Below are positions 17,523-25,551 of a DNA stretch of 64,000 nucleotides, piece by piece. Location: contig NZ_VCIW01000002.1 in assembly GCF_005765165.1 (NCBI RefSeq), positions 186,001 to 250,000 of the forward strand, given 5' to 3'. The notes under the pieces were generated by a model. The model had not been told where the DNA came from. It saw only the letters and a list, made by a program, of their open reading frames with translations, and made no database searches. A program made the position numbers and the translations under genes. Within the stretch, counting starts at the first letter, position 1. Every line of letters begins with the position of its first letter. Source of the DNA: Paenibacillus antri (GTDB lineage Bacteria > Bacillota > Bacilli > Paenibacillales > YIM-B00363).

Positions 17523-19050
17523 CGTGTTGATCGTCGACGACGAGCCGATGATCCGGGAAGGGCTTCGGACGCTGCTGCCTTGGGAGGAGCTCGGGTACGA
17601 GGTCGTCGACACGGCGTCGAACGGCAGGGAGGCGCTGCGCAAGCACGAGCTGCTACGACCCGATCTGATGATCGTGGACATTCGGATGCCGGGCATGGAC
17701 GGGCTCGAGTTGATCGAAGCGCTGCGCGAGGTCGACGCCGGCTTGCATATATTGATCCTGAGCGGATACGCGGATTTCGACTATGCGAAGAAGGCGATCC
17801 TCTCTCGCGTCGACGGCTATTTGCTGAAGCCCGTCGACGAGGATGAGCTCGAGCAATACTTGCGGAAGCTGAAGACGACGCTGCAGGAGGAGCGGGCGCG
17901 GTCGAAGCAAGCCGATCGTTGGGAAGAAGCGACGAAGGAGCAGCGAGTGCTCGCGGCGCTTCGCGGCGGAGGGGACGCCGGAGACGGCTTCGGATGGCCG
18001 AGCTACGAGCTCGTCTTGATCAAGCTGCTCGCGCGGGAGGACATCGACCCGATCGTGGCCGCCGCCGTGCGCAAGGAGTGGGCAGCGGCGTACGAGCCGA
18101 CCGGTAAGGGCGTACTGTTCGCCGCGGAGCCGTACGTCGGCTTGCTCTGGAAACACCGGCTCGAAGACGCGGATGCCCGAGAGTCGCTGCTCCGCTCGCT
18201 TCGTGAGCCGTGCCACGACCGCGGGCTCGACTGCGACGCCGTGTCCGGGGGGGAGACGTCCGAGTGGGATCGGCTCGAGTCGCTGTACGAGCGCGCGCTC
18301 GAGCTCATGAAGGACCGGTTTTACTACGACGCCGACGAGCTTCGCCGATACGGCGACGCGGGAGCTCCGTCCGCGGCGGGCGGGCCCGAGGCGCTATCCG
18401 CGGAGAGCGCTTCGGACGCGACGCGGGATCTCGAGGACAAGCTGTATCTCGCCGTCGACGTCGGCAACGCGGACGCGGCGTCGCGTCTCGTCGACGAGGC
18501 CGGCAGACTGATGAGGGAAGCGGGCCTTCCCGAGCAGACGCTGAAGACGAGGATCGTACAGATCGTCTCCGCCGTCGTAGGTAAGCTGGCGACGAACCGG
18601 CCCGAGCTGCAGACGGTCGACCGCCGCCTGTCCGTCGACATGCTCGCCCTATTCCGCGAATATCGATACGACGAGCTGCTGCGGGCGACGAAGTCGCTGT
18701 TCCACAGTCTCATGTCGGCGACCGAGGAGCAGGGCGCGGAGAAGCTCGTGAAGCGGGTCGTCGACCTGATCCGGCGCAATTATCACGAAAATTTGAAACT
18801 CGAGACGATCGCGGAGCTGTTCCATTACAACAGCGCGTATTTGGGCAAGGTGTTTAAGCAGTCGACGGGGGAATACTTCAACACGTATTTGGACAAAGTA
18901 AGAATCGAACAAGCGAAGGCGCTGCTCGAGCAGGGAATGAAGGTGTATCAGGTGGCCGAGCAGGTCGGATACGCGAACGTCGATTATTTTCATACGAAAT
19001 TCCGGAAATACGTCGGTACGTCCCCGTCCGCGTATAAGAAGAAAGAATAA
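17515..19050 (+). CDS. YesN-type response regulator with AraC DNA-binding domain
   Basis: The regulator has 511 aa. The receiver domain (1-120) has the acidic pair Asp8/Asp9, the phosphoacceptor Asp55 in MIVDIRMPGMDG, and the conserved Lys in YLLKPVDEDEL. A long variable linker (about 125-400) follows. The C-terminal AraC domain has two helix-turn-helix motifs (ETIAELFHYNSAYLGKVFKQ; YQVAEQVGYANVDYFHTKFR). Its gene overlaps that of the cognate kinase and is followed by a terminator, then by the transporter genes it is expected to activate. Confidence 0.93.
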   Translation: MYSVLIVDDEPMIREGLRTLLPWEELGYEVVDTASNGREALRKHELLRPDLMIVDIRMPGMDGLELIEALREVDAGLHILILSGYADFDYAKKAILSRVDGYLLKPVDEDELEQYLRKLKTTLQEERARSKQADRWEEATKEQRVLAALRGGGDAGDGFGWPSYELVLIKLLAREDIDPIVAAAVRKEWAAAYEPTGKGVLFAAEPYVGLLWKHRLEDADARESLLRSLREPCHDRGLDCDAVSGGETSEWDRLESLYERALELMKDRFYYDADELRRYGDAGAPSAAGGPEALSAESASDATRDLEDKLYLAVDVGNADAASRLVDEAGRLMREAGLPEQTLKTRIVQIVSAVVGKLATNRPELQTVDRRLSVDMLALFREYRYDELLRATKSLFHSLMSATEEQGAEKLVKRVVDLIRRNYHENLKLETIAELFHYNSAYLGKVFKQSTGEYFNTYLDKVRIEQAKALLEQGMKVYQVAEQVGYANVDYFHTKFRKYVGTSPSAYKKKE

Positions 19051-19063
19051 AATATTCGGTACG

Positions 19064-19087
19064 GCGCGCTGCGAAGCGCGCTTTTTT
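19064..19087 (+). terminator. Terminator after the response-regulator gene
   Basis: A 7-bp GCGCGCT/AGCGCGC stem with a GCGA loop is followed by six T residues. Confidence 0.85.
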
Positions 19088-19151
19088 CATGGAAAAACCT
19101 GACATTGGATGTGCACTAATTTTTATATGATTTTGTGTTTGTTCCTTCGGG

Positions 19152-19180
19152 TAGTTGTATGCGGTTTCATTCTTTATGAT
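19152..19180 (+). promoter_or_regulatory. Probable activator-dependent promoter of the second transporter operon
   Basis: TATGAT at 19175-19180 lies 30 bases before the start codon, with only a weak -35 (TAGTTG, 19152-19157). The same -10 sequence and poor -35 occur before the first transporter operon. This suits control by the AraC-type regulator encoded upstream. Confidence 0.4.
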
Positions 19181-19209
19181 TGAAACATAGAGCAAGGGGG
19201 GACCGACAG

Positions 19210-20169
19210 ATGGTAACGGTAGCGGGTCAAGCGAAGACCGAAACGAAAGCCGGAAAACGAAAGCACTTCTTCCATATCGCCTGGCAAAATCGGTACTTAT
19301 ACGCGATGTCATTGCCGTTCGTTGCATGGGTGTTTGTATTTAGTTACTTGCCGCTGTGGGGCTGGACGATGGCGTTCCAAAAGTTCCGGCCGGGACGAGG
19401 CTTCTTCGAACAAGAATGGGTAGGCTTCGAACATTTCAAGACGTTGTTCCAAGACGACATGTTTTATCTCGTCATGCGGAACACGCTGGCAATGAGCTTC
19501 ATGGGCCTCGTCGCGGGCTTCGTCGTACCGATCCTGTTCGCGGTGCTGCTGAACGAGGTTCGACACATGTTCTTTAAGAGATTCGTACAAACGGTTTCCT
19601 ACCTGCCGCACTTCGTCTCTTGGGTCGTCGTCGCGGGCATCGTAACGAAGATGCTGTCGACCGATAACGGCGCCATCAACGATCTGCTGCTGTGGCTCGG
19701 CGTCATCAGCGAACCGATTCAGTTTATGGCGAAGGGCGAATGGTTCTGGGGCATCGTCACCGCCTCGGACGTCTGGAAGGAGACGGGCTGGAACGCGATC
19801 ATTTACTTGGCCGCGATCGCCGGCATCAGTCCGGAGCTGTACGAGGCCGCGAAGGTCGACGGCGCGAGCCGTCTCCGCCAAATGTGGCATATCACGCTGC
19901 CCGGGATCCGCTCGACGATCATTATCCTGCTTATTATGTCGATCGGTCATCTCATCAGCATCGGTTTCGAAAAGCAGTTCCTGCTCGGCAACAATCTCGT
20001 GGTCGATTACTCGAACGTCCTGGATCTGTATGCGCTGAATTACGGGTTAGGCATGGGCCGCTTCTCGTTCGGTACGGCGATCAACATTTTCAACTCCGTC
20101 GTCAGCTTGATGCTTCTGTTCGCGGCGAACGGCTTGTTCAAGAAAATTACTAAAGAAAGCATTATGTAA
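19210..20169 (+). CDS. Carbohydrate ABC transporter permease, LplB type
   Basis: The first permease of the second importer has 319 aa. The ATG at 19210 follows AAGGGGGGACC. A basic N-terminal tail (about 30 residues) precedes six membrane helices. The EAA loop YEAAKVDGASRLRQ lies near residues 210-223, and the GIVTASDVWKETGWNAII segment is typical of the LplB branch. The second permease follows after 12 bases and the lipoprotein gene completes the operon. No ATPase gene is present. Confidence 0.93.
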   Translation: MVTVAGQAKTETKAGKRKHFFHIAWQNRYLYAMSLPFVAWVFVFSYLPLWGWTMAFQKFRPGRGFFEQEWVGFEHFKTLFQDDMFYLVMRNTLAMSFMGLVAGFVVPILFAVLLNEVRHMFFKRFVQTVSYLPHFVSWVVVAGIVTKMLSTDNGAINDLLLWLGVISEPIQFMAKGEWFWGIVTASDVWKETGWNAIIYLAAIAGISPELYEAAKVDGASRLRQMWHITLPGIRSTIIILLIMSIGHLISIGFEKQFLLGNNLVVDYSNVLDLYALNYGLGMGRFSFGTAINIFNSVVSLMLLFAANGLFKKITKESIM

Positions 20170-20181
20170 GGAGGGGCGTAC

Positions 20182-21087
20182 ATGTCCGCACAAGTCATCC
20201 GAGGTCAACGCAAGTCCATGTCCGATACGATGTTCGACGTCGTGGTGTACGCGGTCGCGATTATCGTCACGATCGCTACCCTGTATCCCTTCCTGAACGT
20301 GCTGGCGATATCGCTCAACGATTCCGTCGACAGCGTCCGCGGGGGCATCACGATTTTCCCGAGAGAGTTTACGCTTGAGAACTACAAGGTCATTTTCACT
20401 TATGAAGGGTTGTTGCAAGGGTTCAAGATTTCGGGACTGCGGACGATCGTCGGCACCGTGCTCGGTCTCGCCAGCGCTTCGATGCTCGCGTTCACGCTGA
20501 GCCGCCCGGACTTCCAAGGACGGCGCTTCGTCTCGGTATTCTTGGCCTTGACGATGTACGTCTCCGGCGGATTGATTCCGGCCTACATCCTCATGCGGGA
20601 CCTCGGCCTGATCGGCACGTTCGCCGTGTACGTCCTGCCGGGCCTCGTGAGCGCGTTCAACGTCTTCGTTATCCGCTCCTTCATCGACGGCTTGCCGTAT
20701 GCGCTGCAGGAATCGGCGAAGCTCGACGGCGCCAACGACTTCACGATCTACTGGCGGGTCATCCTGCCGCTGACGAAGCCGGCGCTCGCCACGATCGCGT
20801 TGTTCCTCGCCGTCGGCCAGTGGAACATGTGGTTCGATACGTATCTGTACAACTCTTCGAAGCCCGCGCTCACGACGCTGCAGTTCGAATTGATGAAGGT
20901 GCTGCAAAGCACGACGCAAGGCAGCGACTACCGCGATCAAAACATGAGCCAAGTGATGTCGCAAGTGTCGCCGGAATCGGTCAAGATGGCGATTACGATG
21001 GTCGTCACGCTTCCGATCTTGGTCGTGTATCCGTTCCTGCAGAAGTATTTCGTCGGCGGCATGACGCTCGGTTCGGTGAAGAGCTGA
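20182..21087 (+). CDS. Carbohydrate ABC transporter permease, YtcP type
   Basis: The second permease of this importer has 301 aa and six predicted helices. A strong TAAGGAGGGG ribosome binding site overlaps the previous stop codon. The EAA loop reads LQESAKLDGANDFTIYWR near residues 174-191. The C-terminus (YPFLQKYFVGGMTLGSVKS) matches the YtcP/LplC pattern seen in the other transporter of this window. Confidence 0.93.
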   Translation: MSAQVIRGQRKSMSDTMFDVVVYAVAIIVTIATLYPFLNVLAISLNDSVDSVRGGITIFPREFTLENYKVIFTYEGLLQGFKISGLRTIVGTVLGLASASMLAFTLSRPDFQGRRFVSVFLALTMYVSGGLIPAYILMRDLGLIGTFAVYVLPGLVSAFNVFVIRSFIDGLPYALQESAKLDGANDFTIYWRVILPLTKPALATIALFLAVGQWNMWFDTYLYNSSKPALTTLQFELMKVLQSTTQGSDYRDQNMSQVMSQVSPESVKMAITMVVTLPILVVYPFLQKYFVGGMTLGSVKS

Positions 21088-21185
21088 TCCGAATGAGAGC
21101 CGTACGGCTAGGGTAAGGTATTACCAGGGTAACCTGTACAATACAAGCATTATACAAGGGTCAATAGAAACGGGAGGTTACGAAC

Positions 21186-22904
21186 ATGGGCACGACGAAA
21201 AAGTGGGGCAGCATTCTTCTTTCCGTCAGCATGGTAGCGGGCTTGCTCGCGGCTTGCGGCGGCAACGCGGGCGGCGACAACAACGGCGCGAAGGATCCGG
21301 CGCCGGCGAATAACGGCGGCGAAGCGGCGGCCGACGATACATCGCCGATCACGTTTACGTTCTACGGCGCGGATGAGAGCCCGAACTGGCAAAAGATGCA
21401 GGACGCCGTCGGCAAAGTCATCACGGAGAAGACGGGCGTTACGCTTGACGCGGAATACGCCGTCGGGGATTCCTCCCAGAAAATCGCCCTGATCGCCGCT
21501 TCCGGCGATTATCCGGACCTGATCAGCCCGAAAGGCGAATTGAGCAAGCTGGTCGATGCGGGCGCGATGCTCGATCTGACCGATCTGATCGAAGAGCATG
21601 CTCCGAATCTGAAGAAGCTGTTCGGCGACCAAATCAAACGTCTGCGGTACAGCGAAGAAGACCAATCGATCTACGTCATTCCGACGTATGCCGAGGTCGG
21701 CGGCGAAGGCCTGGAAGCGGGCGGCGGCTTCGAGCTGCAGCACCGCGTCGTGAAGGAGCTTGGCTATCCGAAGATCCGTACGGTCAAGGATTTCGAAAAC
21801 GCGATCAAAGCGTATCTCGAGAAGCATCCGACGGACGAGAACGGCAACCCGAACATCGGTCTGACGCTGAATGCGGACGACTGGCGCATGTACATCTCGG
21901 TAACGAACCCTGCGTTCTATACGACAGGCGCTCCGGATGACGGCGAGTACCATATCGACATCGATACGCAGGAAGTAACGTATCACTTCCGCCGACCGGT
22001 GGAGAAAGAGTACTTCCGCTGGTTGAATCACATGAACGCGGAAGGCTTGCTGGATAAGGAAAGCTTCGTACAGAAGTACGACCAATACAAAGCGAAAATC
22101 GCGTCGGGCCGCGTGCTCGGTCTGATCGACCAGCGTTGGGACTTCGCGGACGGCGAGAACGCGCTGAAAGCGGAAGGCAAGTTCGAATACGGGTACGGCC
22201 ATTATCCGGTAACGTTGACGGAAGAGTATAAAGATACGTCGTACTGGCCGACGGGCTTCATGGCGGGCAACGGCGTCGGCATTACGGTCGACAACCCGGA
22301 TCCGGTCCGCGCGATCAAATTCTTGGACTTCCTCGCTTCCGACGAAGGCCAAATCTTGGACAACTGGGGCGTCGAAGGTCAGCATTACGTCGTGGAGAAC
22401 GGCAAACGCGTCATCCCGGCCGACGTTCTGGAGAAGAAGAAGAACGATCCGGCGGGCTTCCAGAAGGAATCCGGCGTAGGATTCTACCACAACCTCGGCG
22501 CGCACTACGGCGACGGCGTGCTCGATCCGACGGGCAACTACTACACGACGGCGTTCCCGGAGCAAATCATCGCGACGTACAACGACGTCGAGAAAGAAAC
22601 GCTTGCGGCGTACGGCTTGCAGACGTGGAAGGATCACTTCCCGAAAGGCGAGGAATTCCCGATTCGTCCGTGGGGCGCGGCATGGAACATCCAAGTGCCG
22701 AGCGACAGCGATACGAACATCTTGGCCGAAAAGATGAAGGGCATTACGTGGAAGCGAATCCCGGAAATCATCTTGGCGAAGCCGGAGGAGTTCGACGCGA
22801 AGTGGGACGCCTACCAGGAAGAGCTGCTCAAGGCGGGCGTCGAGAAGATGGAAGACGGCTACGAGGCGCTCGTGAAAGAACGCGTCAAGCTGTGGAACGA
22901 ATAA
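21186..22904 (+). CDS. Extracellular solute-binding lipoprotein, LplA family
   Basis: This 572-aa lipoprotein has the lipobox LLAAC (acylated Cys24) followed by a Gly/Asn/Ala-rich linker (about 25-50). The mature domain contains the WPTGFMAGNGVGI and KFLDFLASDEGQ motifs usual in LplA-type binding proteins for complex sugars. The start follows GGGAGG. The 98-base spacer after the permease gene holds imperfect inverted repeats (around GGTATTACC) that may stabilise the 3' part of the messenger and raise binding-protein output. A strong terminator follows. Confidence 0.92.
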   Translation: MGTTKKWGSILLSVSMVAGLLAACGGNAGGDNNGAKDPAPANNGGEAAADDTSPITFTFYGADESPNWQKMQDAVGKVITEKTGVTLDAEYAVGDSSQKIALIAASGDYPDLISPKGELSKLVDAGAMLDLTDLIEEHAPNLKKLFGDQIKRLRYSEEDQSIYVIPTYAEVGGEGLEAGGGFELQHRVVKELGYPKIRTVKDFENAIKAYLEKHPTDENGNPNIGLTLNADDWRMYISVTNPAFYTTGAPDDGEYHIDIDTQEVTYHFRRPVEKEYFRWLNHMNAEGLLDKESFVQKYDQYKAKIASGRVLGLIDQRWDFADGENALKAEGKFEYGYGHYPVTLTEEYKDTSYWPTGFMAGNGVGITVDNPDPVRAIKFLDFLASDEGQILDNWGVEGQHYVVENGKRVIPADVLEKKKNDPAGFQKESGVGFYHNLGAHYGDGVLDPTGNYYTTAFPEQIIATYNDVEKETLAAYGLQTWKDHFPKGEEFPIRPWGAAWNIQVPSDSDTNILAEKMKGITWKRIPEIILAKPEEFDAKWDAYQEELLKAGVEKMEDGYEALVKERVKLWNE

Positions 22905-22917
22905 TCGCATAAGCGAG

Positions 22918-22950
22918 AGCGGGGCGGCTTTGGTGCCGCCTCGCTTTTTT
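22918..22950 (+). terminator. Terminator of the second transporter operon
   Basis: An 11-bp GC-rich stem (with one G-T pair) and a 6-base loop are followed by TTTTTT, 13 bases after the stop codon. Confidence 0.9.
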
Positions 22951-23015
22951 GCGTTTACGCCCCTTGGCCGTCGGTTCCTTTCGAGTGCACGCTTCGCTCG
23001 GGGAGGGGGGGAGGC

Positions 23016-23473
23016 GGAGAACTCCGTTAATAAGCGCGGATTCGCGCTTCGCCCGGGAGTTTAGATGGAGAACTCCGTTAATAAGCGCGGATTCGCGCTT
23101 CGCCCGGGGGTTTAGATGGAGAACTCCGTTATTAAGCGCGGATTCGCGCTTCGCCCGGGGTTTTAGACGGAGAACTCCGTTAATAAGCGCGGATTCGCGC
23201 TTCGCCCGGGGTTTTAGACGGAGAACTCCGTTAATAAGCGCGGATTCGCGCTTCGCCCGGGGGGCTAGACGGAGAACTCCGTTAATAAGCGCGGATTCGC
23301 GCTTCGCCCGGGGGGCTAGACGGAGAACTCCGTTAATAAGCGCGGATTCGCGCTTCGCCCGGGGGGCTAGACGGAGAACTCCGTTAATAAGCGCGGATTC
23401 GCGCTTCGCCCGGGGGGCTAGACGGAGAACTCCGTTAATAAGCGCGGATTCGCGCTTCGCCCGGGGGGTTAGA
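23016..23473. repeat. 51-bp tandem repeat array, nine copies
   Basis: Nine units start at 23016, 23067, 23118, 23169, 23220, 23271, 23322, 23373 and 23424, each exactly 51 bases apart. A unit begins GGAGAACTCC (short hairpin), continues GTTAAT, then AAGCGCGGATTCGCGCTT (7-bp stem, 4-base loop), then a CGCCCGGG block and a variable linker ending TAGA. Units 5-8 are identical in the linker and units 1-3 differ, so the right side was expanded or homogenised most recently. As 51 is 17 codons, one frame per strand is open throughout (TPLISADSRFARG-like and RAKRESALINGVLR-like). No start, ribosome binding site or signal peptide supports a protein. A tenth, degenerate unit lies at 24272 beyond an inserted IS. 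Confidence 0.9.
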
Positions 23474-24263
23474 GGTAGTGTCAAGAAGTTTGTGTAAGTA
23501 GTAGGGCATCCATAGGAACGATGGACTCCTGTTGATTTTGTAATATGCTGAACTGGTTACTTGTGGAGAGGGTAGCCCAAGCCGAAGGCGCGGGAGGGAT
23601 TTTTATCCTTAGGCTGCTTCCTCTTCCGAATGGACCCATGGCCAGATAGATGACCTCACTGCGGACAGTGTCGCGTTTGAGTTTGCAGTAAATCCCGTCC
23701 AAATAGATGACCGAATAACGTTTCTCCAGTGGACGGTTCTGCCAAGACTCAATGTCATCGAGAACGGCATCCGTAATGTTACTCACTGTTGTCGGAGAGT
23801 ACTTCGTTCCGAACATGCAATCGACGAAACGGGCCACTTCTCTTGTGCTCATGCCGCTTCTGTACATCTGGGTGATCGCTTCATCAAGCCATTCATCGCG
23901 ACGTTGGTACGGCTTAAATACCTGTGTTTCAAACTCTCCCCGTCGATCTCGGGGGACCTGGAGATCATCGATCCTGCCATGCCGCGTGTCCAGTGTCCGT
24001 TCGTAGTATCCGTTACGTGTATTGCGGTGATCGGGGTGCTCTACCTGAATAAAGTTTTTCATCTCTTCGTTCATGATGAGCTCCAGTTTTTCTTTCACAA
24101 AGTCTCTGACAAGATTTTCGAATAGATTGTTAATGCTTGTTTGTTGTAAAGTAGTCATCGAGTAGGGTTCCTTTCTTGGTGACGTCGCAATCCCGAGAAT
24201 ACCCTACTTTTTTGTTGCCTTTAAAGGCTCCAAATTCTGTTACACAAACAATTTTACTTCATC
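23474..24263 (-). mobile_element. Internally deleted IS256-family insertion sequence inside the repeat array
   Basis: The element is about 790 bp, against about 1.3 kb for intact IS256 relatives. The 24-base ends are imperfect inverted repeats that share an identical inner GTTTGTGTAA (23488-23497 and, reversed, 24249-24240). The element is flanked by an 8-bp direct repeat GGGTTAGA at 23466-23473 and 24264-24271, the target duplication size expected for this family. The target lies in the linker of the 51-bp repeat, so the array existed before insertion. The element can no longer move by itself, because its transposase is truncated. Confidence 0.9.
23557..24158 (-). pseudogene. Truncated IS256-family (mutator-type) transposase
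   Basis: From the ATG at 24158 about 178 codons match the N-terminal half of mutator-type transposases: a zinc-less N-terminal region, the MYRSGMSTREVARFVDCMFG and SPTTVSNITDAVLDDIESWQ motifs, and the first catalytic Asp in VIYLDGIYCKLKRD. After VIYLAMG (about position 23635) the family sequence stops. The other two catalytic residues (Asp, Glu) are missing. A hydrophilic tail ending AFGLGYPLHK, which looks like the authentic C-terminus, is found in the +1 frame and stops at 23557. The simplest reading is an internal deletion of several hundred bases that also shifted the frame. Confidence 0.8.
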
Positions 24264-24316
24264 GGGTTAGACGGAGTACTCCGTTAATAAGCGCGGTTTC
24301 GCCTTTTGCACCCAAG
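24264..24316. repeat. Detached, degenerate tenth copy of the 51-bp repeat
   Basis: GGGTTAGA, GGAGTACTCC and GTTAATAAGCGCGG follow the IS right end at 24264. The second hairpin arm is decayed and the sequence then leaves the repeat. Confidence 0.75.
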
Positions 24317-24352
24317 GGGACGTTTCCCACGTAAGTATAAATCGGAAGTTAT

Positions 24353-24380
24353 TTGTTAACGGGGTGAAATCGTATATAAT
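24353..24380 (+). promoter_or_regulatory. Sigma-A promoter of the J-domain-like membrane protein gene
   Basis: TTGTTA (24353-24358) and TATAAT (24375-24380) are 16 bases apart, 28 bases before the start codon. Confidence 0.6.
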
Positions 24381-24407
24381 TTGAGTTAGAAAAACGAGGT
24401 GGACGAG

Positions 24408-25343
24408 ATGAGCGAAATGGAAAAACAACAAGCGTACGAGAAGCTTGGCTTGACGGTAGGCGCGACGAGAGAGGAAGTAGAGAAGCGTTACGAGATTTTG
24501 CTGCGCCGGGAGAAGCAGAAGGAGCTTCGCGGGGAGACCAGCGATTTCGAACAGATCAATCGGGCGTATAAGCTGATCCTGGAATGGGAGCACCGGGAAG
24601 CTGTCGGCGCGATCGAAGAGAAGCAATACGGGAAGTATAAGAAATATGCGAGTCAGGCGCAGCGGGTCGATCATTTTTTCAGCTATTATAAATGGCATCT
24701 TATCGGCGGAATCGCGGCGGTCGCTCTCGTGATTTACGGCATCTTCGCTTACGTGGAGCATCGGGAGGAACAGGCGAGGCTCGCGGCGCTGCCGCCGGCC
24801 GAGCTGGAGGCATCTTTCTTGGGGATGTTCCAGTTGCCGACGGCGGACGATGCGGAAGAAGCGCTGGAAGCGGCGATCGTCGAACAGATGCCGGGTTGGC
24901 AGCGCGTCGAGGCGGACGTGCTGACGTTCAATATGGCGGAGCAAGGGATGACGGATGCGGCGATGCTGCAGAAGGTCGTCGTCATGCTGGCGACCGAATC
25001 GCCTGACATCTACGTGATGGATAACGCCAGCTTCGAATGGATCGCGCGCAACGGAGTGCTGCTCCCGTTGGACGCGGAGGTGGAGGGCCGCCTGAAGGAG
25101 ATCCTTCCCGAAGGAGCGGCGAAGAAGGCGGCCGAGGCGGAGACCGACCCGAAAGATCCGAGCGGCGTCTTGCTAGGGGAAGAGCATGTGTACGGGATCG
25201 ACCTCGCGGGCACGGCGTTCGCCGAATCGCTGCCGCTGGCGATGCAGGACATGATCGTCGGCATTCGCCTCGACTCGGAGAACGTCGATAACGCGATCGC
25301 GATGATCGAGCGTGCGCATCAAAGCGCGAAAGGTAACGAATAG
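24408..25343 (+). CDS. Membrane protein with N-terminal J-domain-like region and an extracytoplasmic domain
   Basis: The protein has 311 aa and an unusual layout. Residues 1-65 (AYEKLGLTVGATREEVEKRY ... FEQINRAYKLILEW) resemble a DnaJ J-domain but lack the HPD motif needed to stimulate DnaK. One membrane helix follows (about 95-115, WHLIGGIAAVALVIYGIFAYV). The outer part (116-311) contains MLATESPDIYVMDNASFEW and GVLLPLDAEVEGRL, which recall the hinge region of ABC solute-binding proteins. The ATG at 24408 is used with AGGTGG upstream; a GTG at 24399 overlaps that site. It has its own promoter and terminator. The function is unknown. Confidence 0.75.
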   Translation: MSEMEKQQAYEKLGLTVGATREEVEKRYEILLRREKQKELRGETSDFEQINRAYKLILEWEHREAVGAIEEKQYGKYKKYASQAQRVDHFFSYYKWHLIGGIAAVALVIYGIFAYVEHREEQARLAALPPAELEASFLGMFQLPTADDAEEALEAAIVEQMPGWQRVEADVLTFNMAEQGMTDAAMLQKVVVMLATESPDIYVMDNASFEWIARNGVLLPLDAEVEGRLKEILPEGAAKKAAEAETDPKDPSGVLLGEEHVYGIDLAGTAFAESLPLAMQDMIVGIRLDSENVDNAIAMIERAHQSAKGNE

Positions 25344-25356
25344 CGGTATTTGCAAG

Positions 25357-25398
25357 ACCGGGCCCCGGCTACCGCCGGAGGCCCGGTTTTTGTTTTTG
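25357..25398 (+). terminator. Terminator of the J-domain-like membrane protein gene
   Basis: The outer stem ACCGGGCC/GGCCCGGT encloses an inner CCGGC/GCCGG hairpin and is followed by TTTTTGTTTTT. Confidence 0.9.
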
Positions 25399-25492
25399 AG
25401 CGATACCGCTGGCGGTCGACAGGCGATCCGGCGGAGTTAGGCGCATATGCGAGGCTAAAACGGCGATCGATGGGTAGCCATAGGGGAGCATC

Positions 25493-25536
25493 AAAAAAAG
25501 CCGTCCCGTGCAGGGAACCCTGCGCCGGGACGGCTT
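25493..25536 (-). terminator. Terminator of the aminotransferase gene
   Basis: On the reverse strand AAGCCGTCCCG pairs with CGGGACGGCTT around an inner GCAGGG/CCCTGC hairpin, and a run of seven T follows. Confidence 0.9.
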
Positions 25537-25551
25537 ACGTCTATCGTTACG

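Noticed and set aside
23016-23473. CRISPR array
   Set aside because: The units follow each other without variable spacers, and no cas genes are present.
22949-23497. Repeat proteins encoded by the 51-bp array (182 codons forward, 199 codons reverse)
   Set aside because: Open frames result from a stop-free 51-base unit. There is no ribosome binding site, and the forward frame runs into the IS end.
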